Source: Brachionus manjavacas
Taxonomy: Eukaryota; Rotifera; Eurotatoria; Ploima; Brachionidae
DNA length: 64,000 bases
Reading direction: 5' to 3'
Assembly (NCBI GenBank): GCA_019054805.1
Contig: JAHQIY010000001.1
Location: forward strand, 868,001-932,000
Part shown: positions 34,401-40,878 of the stretch, in pieces
How positions within the stretch are numbered: the stretch's first letter is position 1
Layout: each line of letters opens with the position of its first letter
The notes under the pieces: generated by a model
What the model was told of the DNA's origin: nothing
Seen by the model: only the letters and a program-made list of their open reading frames with translations
Databases searched by the model: none
Translations under genes and position numbers: made by a program

Positions 34401-35322
34401 TTTTATCATCGTCAAATCTGGCGTAATTTTTGAAATAAATAATAATATTAAATATTAGTTCGTCTTTGTCTTTTTTATAAGCTATTTTTTTATATGTTGT
34501 ACGATTAATCATCATAGATAATTTTTTTAATTTGTTTACTTGTGCTGAGTGAAGGCTCCCTCGGACTAAAAATTATTTTTCCTTTTAAAAACCATTTAAT
34601 AATTTAAGGAATATACGAATATGTGAAGTTTTATTGCCTTAGTCTGGATATCAAATTAAATCTTTCAGTGGTCTTGTTAAATCTTTACAGCTTTATGGGT
34701 CCGAAAGCTGGACAAAGATTGTCAAAGAATGTGTGTACATCTCATGTCCACAAAGAATTGAAGATAAATGATTAGAAGAATTTACGATCATCTAAGAAAG
34801 ATAAACTATTTTTTTATTCAATTAAAAAATTCAACATTTAATGTTTAAATAGAAAAAATAAAACTAATTCAAATTTTTTTTAATTTTATTTATTTAAATT
34901 TTGATCATGATCATAAAGTTGCCCAAGTAATCAACCTAATTTTCGGTACGTGTTACGATCCTCTATTAGAATCCAATATCAGTGGAAAATTAAATGACTC
35001 TTTAATGAAATTAAATTTAAATCTATCTTCAATGAATTAAAAATAAAAATGTTCTTTTTTTAAACTAGTTTAATTCAGTTCGTTTGATTACGAAATTAAA
35101 CTAATTTCTCTCTGAGTGTAGATTTCGACAAACAATTTTTTAATTTATTTTTAAATAAGCTATTTGGCAATTATTAAAAAAAAGCTAAAAATGTATTCTT
35201 GTTCAATTTACTTTTTTGGAATAAAAGAGAAAATTAGAGCCACTTACTTGACTGATGGTTTTAATCTTGGATCCAATATTGTTGATGGACGAGTTTTCTT
35301 TAATCTCCTTAAAGAAATTCAT
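8985..35322 (-). CDS. RIMBP: RIM-binding protein, complete five-exon gene
   Basis: Presynaptic active-zone scaffold. In the known family the SH3 domains bind RIM and voltage-gated calcium channels, placing channels near vesicle release sites. Predicted exons in transcript order: 35322-35248, 30461-28728, 19552-18139, 14628-14068, 10495-8985 (minus strand). All junctions are GT-AG and phases agree (0, 0, 1, 1), giving 5,295 nt and about 1,764 aa, close to known RIM-BPs. Domain order is diagnostic: long coiled coil, SH3, three FN3 domains, two C-terminal SH3 domains. Exon 1 is the least certain part. The last acceptor has two in-phase choices (10495 or 10468). Introns of 4.8, 9.2, 3.5 and 3.6 kb carry many transposons, but no break was seen in the coding exons. 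The TAA stop overlaps an AATAAA signal. Confidence 0.9.
10496..12414. other. RIMBP intron 4, distal part
   Basis: No gene is seen. A minus-strand LINE-A tail without an ORF sits at 10829-10880 (TTTCTGTACCGAGCTTGAGC then TCCCTCAG). The first 230 bp next to the exon are less AT-rich but have no open frame with a family signal. The plus-strand open frame at 11037-11249 is low complexity and not believable. Confidence 0.5.
10829..10880 (-). mobile_element. LINE-A 3' tail only
   Basis: On the minus strand: CTGAGGGAGCTCAAGCTCGG, then TACAGAAAAAC and an AATAAA run. This is the LINE-A terminal hairpin and tail with no ORF attached, a severely 5'-truncated insertion. Confidence 0.6.
12431..12635 (-). 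mobile_element. tRNA-derived SINE, full copy with 16-bp TSD
   Basis: The minus strand starts with a tRNA-like head, GCCCGTATAGCCGAATGG, which carries an A-box-like motif. A B-box-like GGTTCAAAACC follows. A unique body ends AATAGGGACAATTA. It is flanked by a perfect 16-bp duplication, TATTATTAGTTCTTTA, at 12415-12430 and 12636-12651. It lies in RIMBP intron 4, antisense-neutral (same strand as the gene). Confidence 0.85.
12755..13066. mobile_element. Foldback MITE, copy in RIMBP intron 4
   Basis: Long inverted arms: the left GGCATCTTTAAGTTTAGGAT ... AATCAGATCAAAAAG matches the right ATCCTAAACTTCAAGATGCG in reverse complement. The inner arms contain TGCAAAATGCTAA and ACTCTGCAATT, and the loop contains TAAATACTTTTTAATGACGT. 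The same core occurs in the element at 19.9 kb. Confidence 0.75.
13470..13785 (+). mobile_element. Non-LTR retrotransposon C-terminal fragment
   Basis: This segment is GC-richer than its surroundings. Frame blocks AEFIDHVCEQTLNRILAD, HPITSCQPRNLRLNARFPFQ and TRKANKAAYRNSFLQKFLRK end at a TAA near 13778. The closing pattern (a His-Pro block, then Arg-rich, then NSF) is typical of the end of non-LTR pol proteins. It is truncated at both ends. Confidence 0.5.
14068..14628 (-). CDS. RIMBP: RIMBP exon 4: first FN3 domain
   Basis: This exon encodes about 187 aa. The acceptor TTCAAG is followed by two bases that complete a Glu codon with exon 3. A 75-residue linker precedes a fibronectin type III domain (about 1152-1261: PYPNNLRVEKRSEKSLLIYW, then YYNLFLNNELHSVI and RISLQAAAAKDRMSKP). 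It ends at a GTAAGTG donor after TCA-A, phase 1. SH3, linker, FN3 is the order expected in RIM-BP. Confidence 0.9.
14629..15334. other. RIMBP intron 3, proximal part
   Basis: No gene is seen. Near 15080 there is a GC-rich island (CGGGGTCCGGAGCCGGGCCC then TAGTTTA) that recurs in variant form at about 48999, so it marks a dispersed repeat. Confidence 0.45.
15335..15568 (+). pseudogene. MULE transposase C-terminal fragment
   Basis: The frame reads KPDVRNNLIINKVVELFRLE then QSNMEANLIQALSGQARQ-stop, comparable to the HPS...F..EQ block of the MULE at 7.3 kb. Its last part, DLFINEMCEALNVN-stop (reading frame from about 15523), is nearly the same as the C-terminus of the deletion derivative at 41.95 kb (DLFIDGMCEALKIN-stop). 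Confidence 0.55.
15886..16110 (+). mobile_element. LINE-H 3' end
   Basis: A 3' UTR similar to the copy at 34.26-34.45 kb (ATTATGTAATTTTTTTTCTT, AAATCTTGAATTTTAAAAAT then GGACAAAAATTATC) ends with ACATCGCCGAATCTGGCCTA followed by ATTTTTAAATAAATAAA. Confidence 0.55.
16138..17285 (+). mobile_element. LINE-A fragment split by another LINE
   Basis: The left part (16138-16196) encodes DDLVTFFIYNKKG and the right part (16933-17285) resumes with the sequence for YTNELEQWLIKWKMKISVEK in the same order as the intact-looking copy at 25.6 kb. The break falls in AAGATAAATAAATAC. The right part has an internal deletion (LNFNIL joined to the KSLVGSILDYSF block) and decays after 17265. Confidence 0.8.
16197..16932 (+). 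mobile_element. CR1/L2-like LINE inserted in LINE-A, GC-rich
   Basis: Reverse-transcriptase tail blocks: LNLGKCKVMHNGKNNPGNKY, GVHVSDTLGTKIQVDKSAAK, then after a frame change LEYAIQAWRPYRLGEINTLE and KVQRRATKVPSQLRDMTYVD. The end is RNRVARMWNKLPDSVIDAPS ... FKKKIDDQ. It terminates in an (ACT)n repeat. Composition is near 50% GC, unlike everything around it. A short internal loss at about 16455 removed the segment between VSRDAYI and LEYAIQAW. Confidence 0.8.
17412..17878. mobile_element. hAT-type MITE with 8-bp TSD
   Basis: The inverted ends TAGTGTTGGATACGG and TAGTAGTGGGATCCG (right end, reverse complement) are flanked by the perfect 8-bp duplication ATCTGTAT (17404-17411 and 17879-17886). 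The subterminal inverted segment GGTCATTTGGCCGGT...AGCTAGGCGGTCTA is present in both arms. It is 467 bp with no ORF. TIR form and 8-bp TSD fit hAT elements. It lies in RIMBP intron 3. Confidence 0.85.
18139..19552 (-). CDS. RIMBP: RIMBP exon 3: coiled coil and SH3-I
   Basis: This exon encodes about 471 aa (residues 604-1074 plus one base). It starts QNDLRLKDQECTQL after a TTTTAAG acceptor and continues the coiled coil. A Pro/Gln/His-rich linker follows, then an SH3 domain at about 992-1058 with the RIM-BP signature: a YSYDP start, ALELALKAGDYLFV, the acidic DKEDEGYFSGEL and RRGLAPSNFVERV. The exon ends SLPK + G at a GTATGA donor, phase 1. Confidence 0.92.
19553..19926. other. RIMBP intron 2, distal edge
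   Basis: AT-rich DNA with A-runs and no coding signal. It leads into the foldback MITE at 19927. Confidence 0.5.
19927..20285. mobile_element. Foldback MITE, near-perfect palindrome
   Basis: The two arms, each about 170 nt, are almost exact reverse complements: the outer TTGTGAAGTTC...CAATTCGATC, then CTAAAAGAGATAATTTAGTT, CTGTAAAATGCTTAATGGTT, AAGCAACTTTGCTTAATCCA and ATATATGTCTGCAAAA. The loop contains AATACTTTTTAATGGAACGC. There is no ORF. It would fold into a long hairpin as RNA or single-stranded DNA. Confidence 0.85.
20590..20892 (+). mobile_element. LINE-H tail followed by a LINE-A tail
   Basis: At 20674-20716: ACATCGCCGAATCTGGCCTA then ATTTTATGAATAAATAATAA (LINE-H). At 20846-20892: CTGAAGGAGCCTTAGCTCGA then TACAGATATACAAATAAATA (LINE-A). 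Neither has a recognisable ORF; both are truncated insertions in the same orientation. Confidence 0.6.
20893..21629. other. AT-rich intron sequence
   Basis: No gene. A short tandem repeat of AAAGAGCCC (three copies) lies at about 20980-21008. Confidence 0.5.
21630..21896 (+). mobile_element. CR1/L2-like LINE reverse-transcriptase fragment
   Basis: The decayed frame includes NECQYGFIPNRFCT, NVEQITFELAQDVNIESFYT, DFLKAFDRESHH and INKLESYGITGKLLNWIKSF, the fingers/palm part of a non-LTR reverse transcriptase. Stops are present. It is cut on the right by a SINE-like sequence. Confidence 0.65.
21897..22013 (-). mobile_element. Partial SINE copy
   Basis: It matches the body of the SINE at 12.4 kb (minus: GGTGAAAAAATCTTCAAAAT, ATTTCTGCAACACGGGACAA, CCGGTTTCAAT), but the tRNA-like head is degraded (TTGAAAATCC remains of the B box) and no TSD is visible. 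Confidence 0.6.
22025..22715. mobile_element. Possible composite hAT-like element
   Basis: The right end on the minus strand reads CAGTGATCCGTGTCCGAAAT, a hAT-like start. The left region has CCGATCCGAAAAAAAGACCC and an inverted GGGTACGGGTTTCGG/CGTACCCGTATCCGAA pair. Internally a segment is duplicated (GCAATT...TTAGCTCTAGGACTTTTAG and GCAATTTAGAGCTAAGCTCT then AGGACCTTTCC). I see no convincing TSD, so the limits are uncertain. Confidence 0.35.
22936..22979 (+). mobile_element. LINE-A 3' tail only
   Basis: Contains CCGCCTTAGCTCGGTACAG then AAAACAAATAAATAAATAAA, with no ORF attached. Confidence 0.55.
23000..23660 (+). mobile_element. Decayed LINE reverse-transcriptase fragment
   Basis: The DDIVSFFKFKK block (equivalent to the DD catalytic motif region) is followed by LKKVQTWLYKWR at 23090-23130, then frameshifted remains of the thumb and C-terminal part. 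It is clearly non-functional. Confidence 0.5.
23661..25116. other. AT-rich intron sequence without gene
   Basis: I see only low-complexity AT DNA. Near 24800-24830 there is a GTCAAGTCAAGTCAATGACT short repeat, similar to one at 45,720. No TSD-bounded element is recognised. Confidence 0.45.
25117..26483 (+). mobile_element. LINE-A, 5'-truncated, long open reverse transcriptase
   Basis: A 353-codon open frame (25231-26292) covers the palm to C-terminus of a jockey-like reverse transcriptase: FDISKAFDRVWHEGL, TAGVPQGSVISPLLFSIYIN, LFADDLVTYF (FADD catalytic motif), WLIKWKMKIS, FLGIKFDSKLNFN. The 3' UTR ends CTGAAGGAGCTTTAGCTCGG then TACAG and (AAATA)n. Upstream, one frameshift precedes the QEQSGFRKHRRT-like block (about 25170-25230). 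A possible 7-bp TSD is AAATGGT (25110-25116 and 26484-26490). The endonuclease domain is absent. Confidence 0.85.
26565..28015 (+). mobile_element. Older LINE interrupted by a younger LINE
   Basis: The left part (26565-26796) encodes RPISMTSCLGKLLG ... EQSEFRKHRRTADNLYFLI ... FDISKAFD. The right part (27205-28015) resumes with AFD-stop-VWLNGLI, VGVPQGSVISPLL, LDDFATFFFF, FLGFTLDSKLTFGQMVDELK and ends near ELNDRYVRTEGL. Many stops. The break carries an 11-bp duplication that exactly flanks the insert at 26797-27204. Confidence 0.8.
26797..27204 (+). mobile_element. Younger 5'-truncated LINE nested in an older one
   Basis: A 408-bp insert flanked by AAAGCTTTTGA (26786-26796 and 27205-27215). 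It has a short frame (26807-27007, ending TLLNELIRNKRNS-stop), then a 3' UTR with the hairpin CTCCTT-AAAGGAG and a tail TTCAATTCAATAAATAAATA. This is the same end design as LINE-A but with a different sequence. Confidence 0.85.
28033..28152. mobile_element. Short foldback MITE
   Basis: Inverted arms AAGAAACTTAGCTTAATGCC ... AAATAAGTCTGCAAAAAA and TTTTTTGCAGGCTTATTTT ... AAGCTTAGTTTCTTTAACAT. It contains the TCTGCAAAA word of the foldback family. It lies 5-7 kb into the largest RIMBP intron, close to exon 2. Confidence 0.65.
28310..28512 (-). mobile_element. LINE-A internal fragment
   Basis: The minus strand encodes the segment from ENSLLFADDLVSFFIYNKKG to WLIKWKMKIPVEKSCSVVFS (strings adapted to visible frames), matching the copies at 25.5 and 61.8 kb. 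It is cut at both ends and lies about 215 bp from RIMBP exon 2. Confidence 0.7.
28728..30461 (-). CDS. RIMBP: RIMBP exon 2: N-terminal low-complexity and coiled coil
   Basis: This exon encodes 578 aa (about residues 26-603). The first 110 residues are rich in Ser, Thr, Pro and Asn. The rest is a continuous heptad-rich coiled coil with Leu, Glu, Lys and Gln (for example ENRVQQLLDYQAKCERLEAE). It ends AQINSL at a GTAGGC donor, phase 0. The GC content is clearly higher than the flanking introns. Opposite-strand reading frames in this exon are shadows. Confidence 0.88.
30462..30892. other. RIMBP intron 1, distal edge
   Basis: AT-rich, no gene or element recognised. The minus-strand frame continues open into this intron for about 100 bp upstream of the acceptor at 30461, but the protein there (KKYLSHEHNRLFLTFA) has no family signal and I treat it as intron. 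Confidence 0.5.
30908..31046 (-). mobile_element. tRNA-derived SINE, short copy with 15-bp TSD
   Basis: The minus strand has the head GCCCGTATAGCCGAATGG, B box GGTTCAAAACC and the end AATAGGGACAATTAT. Compared with the copy at 12.4 kb the middle of the body is missing. Perfect duplication ATTCTAAAAATTAAT at 30893-30907 and 31047-31061. Confidence 0.85.
31081..32065 (+). mobile_element. CR1/L2-like LINE, decayed
   Basis: Frame blocks: SGEKLIDWVNGFSTGSTQRM, ITSGVTQCSGLGPILFFIFI, FEAYADDTKTIS (ADD motif), LNTDKCKVVHFGYSNTK, DLGIYIQNNLKWDVKVKNCT, AKANRVLGMIKKAFNYP, with stops and one frame change near 31635. It continues to a C-terminal FKSKLDDWLASK-like block near 32040. It is in RIMBP intron 1. 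Confidence 0.7.
32066..34254. other. AT-rich stretch without gene
   Basis: Low-complexity AT DNA; no open frame with a family signal, no paired repeat ends that I can support. Confidence 0.5.
34255..34452 (+). mobile_element. LINE-H 3' end
   Basis: The 3' UTR resembles 15.96-16.11 kb (GAAATTATATAATTTTATTT, ATGTAATCTTGAAGTCTAAA) and ends ATCATCGTCAAATCTGGCGT then AATTTTTGAAATAAATAATA. Confidence 0.55.
34453..35247. other. RIMBP intron 1, proximal edge
   Basis: No gene. Around 34890-34925 there is a MITE-like end (TTTGATCATGATCATAAAGT then TGCCCAAG) and near 34550 a GC-richer patch (GAAGGCTCCCTCGGAC). Neither could be resolved into an element. Confidence 0.4.
35248..35322 (-). CDS. RIMBP: RIMBP exon 1 (predicted N-terminus, 25 aa)
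   Basis: On the minus strand an ATG at 35322 opens 25 codons (MNFFKEIKENSSIN...KTISQ) that end exactly at a strong GTAAGTG donor. The phase-0 end matches the phase-0 acceptor of the exon at 30461. The next large minus-strand exon has an acceptor (TTTTTTTTCAAG) and no suitable ATG near its start, so an upstream start exon is needed. The match of donor, phase and strand is seen in the sequence. Membership in RIMBP is inferred, because short N-termini are not conserved. Confidence 0.6.
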
Positions 35323-35688
35323 AGCTTGGCAAAAAACTTGTTATTTGACTTCAAACAAGCGCATTAGCGTGTTCCATGGCTGCATTGTTTAAATCTAAAA
35401 GTCGGAAATAAAGCCTAGTAAACAGAGATCAAATTACCCGCACAAAACAAGCACTAATGGGCCAAGATTAACTCTTAAATCATTAGATAAACAACCAAAA
35501 TATTTCTTGTCATCTAAATTATGATTTTGTTGTTTTGAGACGGGGCTCACTGCTCCCTTATGCGATCCTGATCAAACAGAAAAACAATTATTTCTTTTTT
35601 CTAGCATAATTTCAATCAAAATTGCAATAGATCGATATTTTTGGCATAAAAAATTATAATTGTCAAGTGAGGCCTGTCAAAGAGGGAA
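35323..35688. promoter_or_regulatory. Divergent intergenic region, likely shared promoter
   Basis: These 366 bp separate the predicted RIMBP start exon (minus) from the small plus-strand ORF at 35689. The part from about 35,360 to 35,560 is less AT-rich than the surrounding introns. I see no clear TATA element or other named motif. The promoter role is inferred from the head-to-head layout only. Confidence 0.35.
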
Positions 35689-36072
35689 ATGATCGCAAAT
35701 GAATGCCAATTTGATCTCAACCCAATGGACTTGTATGGCGACAATGTGAGGGCGCTTTTGGCTCGCAATCAACAGCTAGCAGCCAAGTTCTACCACAAGG
35801 GCCTGCAGCTAGCCATCAGCACTCAGCTCAACGTCGAACATGATCACTCTTCACTGGAAGATCTGAAATTCGAGCCCGATTCCAAACACTTGTCGAATCG
35901 AGCTATCTGGCTCGTGATCACGCTTCTTCTTCTATCACTTAGAATTGAGCTCTTTCAGCGTTTTCTTATCTTCATCTTTGATCTTGTTTGTCTTAAATTT
36001 TTAGCTATTACTCTAATCAATTTATTAAATCAAATCTTGTGCTTTGATACGCCTGAAACAATTATTTATTAA
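35689..36072 (+). CDS. Unknown 127-aa protein with hydrophobic C-terminal half
   Basis: I do not recognise this gene. The single ORF begins MIANECQFDLNPMDLYGDNV. The first 75 residues look like an ordinary soluble, helical segment (RALLARNQQLAAKFYHKGLQ) and are clearly richer in GC than the surroundings, which favours real coding. From about residue 80 it becomes strongly hydrophobic (WLVITLLLLSLRIELFQRFL, then FIFDLVCLKFLAITL), consistent with one or two membrane helices or a hairpin. The end is AT-rich, so the last 30 residues could be intron read-through. AATAAA signals follow within 110 bp. It starts head-to-head with RIMBP. Confidence 0.5.
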   Translation: MIANECQFDLNPMDLYGDNVRALLARNQQLAAKFYHKGLQLAISTQLNVEHDHSSLEDLKFEPDSKHLSNRAIWLVITLLLLSLRIELFQRFLIFIFDLVCLKFLAITLINLLNQILCFDTPETIIY

Positions 36073-36629
36073 TGTAAAATTTCAAATAGTTGATTTTGTA
36101 TTTATTTATTTTTTTTTTGCAAAACAGTTAATTTAATAAATAATTAAAATAAAAAAATTTCCTTTTTATCAATAAAGAATAAAAATTAATATGTATTGTT
36201 TAAAAAAAAAAGAAATTAAAAATTTTTTTTAGAATTGGTCAAAATGTTGTAATTCTCTCAATAACTTCAAAACCCACTCAAGCCAATTTAAAAGTCTTTA
36301 GTTTCACAGTGCATTAATATGATCTCATGCGTGTAGCAAGTCGCTAGTATTTAAAACAGTGTAAATATTACACTTGGTAGAAGAATATTGGTTTCTTCTT
36401 TTTTGCTATTTTCTTTATTTTTTGTTTAGTCTAAAAGTGGCCATTTATTAATAAAGTTATTATAAAATTTTTTTCTTTATTATTTATGTTAAATCGCGAT
36501 CCACCAGATCCTAACATGTCCGGAAAATTAATGTTTATAACAAAAAGAAAGTTTGTTTTTTCTTTTTAATTAAATTTTTCCACATTTTAGAAATAGATTC
36601 CATTTTACTCTTAATTTTTAATAGATGAG

Positions 36630-36790
36630 AATTTTAATTTTTATCTTGGTCTGCTGGTAGGCTTTTACTCTCCAGTCGGACTTCCCAAGTCCTATTCTGG
36701 ACTCGAGGGTTTCGGATCAAACACAATAAGGTCTTTTAATCTTTTAATAACTTTATTGGGACACGAGGTCCAAAACAAAAATAATAATAA
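36630..36790. repeat. Unclassified GC-richer remnant
   Basis: Contains GGTCTGCTGGTAGGCTTTTA, CCAGTCGGACTTCCCAAGTC and TTTATTGGGACACGAGGTCC. On the minus strand the last reads GGACCTCGTGTCCCAATAAA, which looks like a transcript end. It might be a solo LTR or the end of another retroelement; I cannot decide. Confidence 0.3.
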
Positions 36791-38721
36791 AATTAAATAA
36801 TAAAAACAAAAAATAACTAATATAAACTAAAAAACTAAAAAATAATATCTAACTAATGCAAATGAATGCAAGCTTCTAGTTGTGCAAAACAAACTTCTTT
36901 TTTTCGAGACGTCTACAAAATTAATTAAAATAAACTTTATTTATAACATGAGAATAATAAAGTAAAATGGAAACAAAATCATAAGTGAAAATAATGTAAC
37001 TTTATATATGAAATTGCTACTCCTAAAAATAAAACATAATACTAAATGTTCTGCTTAAATACTGAAATTTAAGCATCAAATTTAACTCCTCTTTTCATTT
37101 AAAATAGTTATGGCTATCTGAATAAACCATTTCATGTGCAAAATTTTCAAAATGGTGAAAAAAAAGTGTAGTGACAATCTAGGACCAAAAATTAAAAAAA
37201 AAAATCAATCTGTTCTCTTAAAATTAAAACTCAAATAAATCGTCGGAAATTTAAAATAATTTCTAACGAGCGTCAATAGAATTTATTTAATCTAAAATAC
37301 AAAATATTAAAATACAAATAACTAACATAAAACAATGCTCAATGACTAATTTTTGTCTCAAAAAAAACAACTGCAAGGGTATAGCCCAAACTTTATTTTT
37401 AATAATAAATAATAAATAAAGCATAATAAAGAATTCATCACTTTTCAATTTTGTAAATGATATTTTACTTTTTTTTACAGTCAAATAATTAAGGACGATT
37501 AAAATCGATACCCCAAATATTAAGTTTATATAAAAAAATAAAATTAATATTGAGTCAATTTTTTTATGTAAAATAAAAATAATTAGTAAAAATACCAAAA
37601 AATTTAATTTTTTCCATTTAATCAATAAAAAAACCTTTTTATTAAAAGAAAACTTAAAAAAAAATCTACGAAAAAACATTAAATTACCTAAATTATGTAA
37701 CAAAAAAAAGTGATGTTCCACTTTTTGTTTTATCCAAAATTTTCGCAACATAAAGTAAATTTTTATTTTACAATTAACTCATTCAAAAGACGTCAAAGCT
37801 CTTAAGGTAAAATCAGATGTAAAATCTAAATCTGCTTCACCAAAAGGATCAAAGTTAAATTATCTTTTTTTCTTAATTTTTCAAAACTTATTTATATAAG
37901 ACTTTTCTAGCTAACTACATCCGTAAAAAAATACTCATTTATTTTGCTTTTTTTGATTATTGTTCCACTTTTGAATGTTATTTTTTAAAAAATACAAATT
38001 AAAATAAAAAATTTTTTTAAACAATTTAAAATTTCAAGCTAAAGAAAACAAATTCTAGTCTTAGAATAAACCATATTTTGAATATACTTTAACGTCACTA
38101 CACGTTGCTGAAAAATTAAGAAATTAAATTAAGTTGACTAATTGAATAGTTGAAAATTGAAATGTCGAATTAAATGAAAATTTGGATAATTTAATAGAAC
38201 ACAAACTTAACAAAAAAAATGATAATTGTAAAATTGAATAAAAAAGATGTCCATTTGTCTTTTGTATCTACATAATTCATGACTTTGAATCAGGTGCAAG
38301 CTAAATTTTGTTAAAAGTTAAATTTTGTATACGAAAATTTCAAAATATTTATTTAGATTTTTTTTACTTTAGATAAAAATTCTTTAATTTTTTTCATAAT
38401 TAAAGATTAAACAAATCATGTCTAATAAACTTTAAAAATTTAGTATTTAAAAAATTGATAAAAAAAAATACCTTTTTTTTTAAATCAAAAACTTAAATTT
38501 TGATCTGAAATTTACATTTGATCATAAACTTCAATTTGCCTTATTTAAATGCTGTCAATGTCAAATTTATGCAAAAAGATTCAAATCAACATTTTGAACT
38601 TGATAATGTTTTAATTCTCAAGAGTTTAAAAGAAAAAGAATAAATGCGGTATTGTGAATTTTGGTAAAAAAAAACAAAATTTAAAAAATGTAAAAACATA
38701 AAGTTTAATTAACTTTTTTTC

Positions 38722-38945
38722 TATAGGGAATGATTTAGTTCAGTAAAATGCTGAAGGTCCAAGCACCTTTGCTTAATCCGAAAATATGTGTCTTCAAAAA
38801 TTCTGCAAAGAAGTCGCACAATTAATTGGCGTGCAAAATGCAGAAAATTGCAGAGTTTTTTGCAGACTTATTTTGGTCCATAAAGAAAAGTTGATTAAAA
38901 TTCTCTTTCAGTAAAAAAGTTTTTCTGAATTCAAATGATCGAATT
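38722..38945. mobile_element. Foldback MITE, diverged copy
   Basis: Shares GATTTAGTTCAGTAAAATGC, TTTGCTTAATCCGAAAATAT, AATTCTGCAAA and GTGCAAAATGCAGAAAATTG with the 19.9-kb copy, with arms inverted around TTAATTGGCG. The arms are less well matched than at 19.9 kb. The outer GATCGAATTG end is visible on the right only. Confidence 0.65.
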
Positions 38946-39839
38946 GAAAATAAATTAAAAATATATACTGATTCTGCAAAAACTCTGCAAAATTAAAAAA
39001 AATTTGGAAATTTTAGTACCGAAAACTAAAAGTAATGTAAAAAAATACAAAGCTTTAATTTAGACTGACCAAAGCATGTTCTGTATACTCTAGCAACTGA
39101 TACATCCAAAATTCACCACTTCAAGTTGAGTTGTAATATAATACAATATCTAAAATTTAGTTTATTTATTTTATTGACTTTTTTTATGACAATCTATCAC
39201 TTACATAATTTGAAATTTACAATTTCCAAAGGATCTTTCCTATTTTTAACACTAATTTAATTTTTCTCCTTGTCTTTTCAATTTTAAAATGAAAATATTT
39301 AGTAAAAATATTTAACTTTTAATACGCAAAAGAAATTCTTGTGTAAATTTTTTCATTAAAAAAATTTATTTTTTCTTCAAATAAATCACAAATATTCTTA
39401 ACAAAATTCAAAACTTTAAATTCTTTATTATAAACCTACATAATTATATGATTTTTAAGACGGTAAAATTTTTTTAGCCTCAAAGGCAAATTAAAAAATA
39501 TAATATTATATATTTATTTCTTTTTAATAGTAGGTAATTTAAAATATCGATAATATGTATTTTTTTTTAAAATATTTCTTCAAAGCAAAATAAATTTATT
39601 AAAATAAAATAAATTTTTTTAATCAATTAAGTCTTAAATAAAATATTTATTTTTTATTAGCCTTTCAATTAAGCATGACTTAATTGAAAGAAACGATGTA
39701 ACACAATAAAAAAAGCTCATTGGAAAGTTTTTAATTGAGAGAGCTGTAAAAATTAAGAAATTTAAAGCATTCGAAATCCTTTGAAGATCAAAGAGAATAA
39801 ATATTTGTCTGACTATTATTTAATAAGTAAATCGCTAAT

Positions 39840-40040
39840 GTAAATTTATGAAATCTGTGATTACTTTTGGATTAAAAAACAACTTCATTTTTTTATTCCG
39901 GTTACAGACAAACTAAAATGTTATCTAATAACTCATTAAAATTAATTATTTCTGTAATTTAATTTAAATACTTTTTAATGAGTTGTTATCAAAAATTTAT
40001 AATCTAGTTATTAGTCTGTAAATAGCATTAAAAAAACTGA
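39840..40040. mobile_element. Possible foldback MITE, weak
   Basis: An inverted pair ATAACTCATTAAAATTAA / TTTTTAATGAGTTGTTATC encloses the family core AATTTAAATACTTTTTAATG. The outer arms are only loosely complementary (TTAATAGATTA-like words). Confidence 0.35.
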
Positions 40041-40878
40041 AAAGGAATTATGCTCTATTATTCCAAATTTCGCTTTTTAAAAAAATCGAAATAAAAAAAT
40101 TTAAAATTTTCAATCCTTTGGACTAACAGAATTAAAGAAATTTATAAAAAATAATTAATTAAATTAAATGAATGAAAAAATCAAATCTTAAAAAATTTAA
40201 AGTACAGGAACAATTATTATCTAAAGAAAAAAAAACTTAGACTCTCAAATCATTTTTTTGGTCTTAAATGAATGATCAGATGAAGCTTAATTTTTGATCT
40301 GTGCGGAATTCTGCAAATTCTGCAAATTCTGCAAAAAATTCAATTTTTCACAATATCTTGCAGTTAAGGTCTTCGAATATCTATTTTGAATAAATTTATA
40401 ATCGATTAATAAACCATTTAAAAAAATAAATAAAGTTATTATATGTTTTACTAATATTTTAGATATATTAAATTAAAGATTGTAAATAATCTAAAGAGTC
40501 TACAATGTGCATCTTAATATGTTTATTATACAATAGCACTAATCAGTGACAACTGATTAGCATGATCATAATGAAATAAACTCAAATGTAATAATAAAGG
40601 TATCAATAAAAAAACAAAAGAAGAGGAAAAGTAGCTTTAAAAGTTAAACAACATGCTAAAAAATATTTAATCTACTTTAAACTTTTTAAAAGGAACGAAT
40701 ACAGTGTAGCCATGTGTAGTATCATTTTAAATCAATATCAATAACAAAGATAATCAGAACAATCCATCATCAATTTAACACATTCTAATTCAGCCACAAT
40801 CATTTCGCATATTCATTTCAACAACACGTTAATTATCAATGGAGATAATAACAAATGTTATACAAGCTGATTGAATAT

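Larger units (their letters stand above)
36073..40858. other. Long AT-rich intergenic stretch
   Basis: No supportable gene in 4.8 kb. Contents: AATAAA signals for the ORF ending at 36072; a GC-richer unclassified remnant at 36630-36790 (minus: GGACCTCGTGTCCCAATAAA, GATCCGAAACCCTCGAGTCC); a foldback MITE at 38722-38945; and a weaker inverted repeat at 39840-40040. The minus-strand frame 37287-37751 is Phe/Leu/Ile/Lys-rich because of base composition. Confidence 0.5.

Noticed and set aside
36630..36790. Solo LTR retrotransposon
   Set aside because: No TG...CA ends or TSD could be set, so only an unclassified remnant is listed.
37287..37751. 154-codon minus-strand frame resembling a multi-pass membrane protein
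   Set aside because: Phe, Leu, Ile and Lys follow directly from AT-rich DNA; no conserved motif, no composition change against surroundings.
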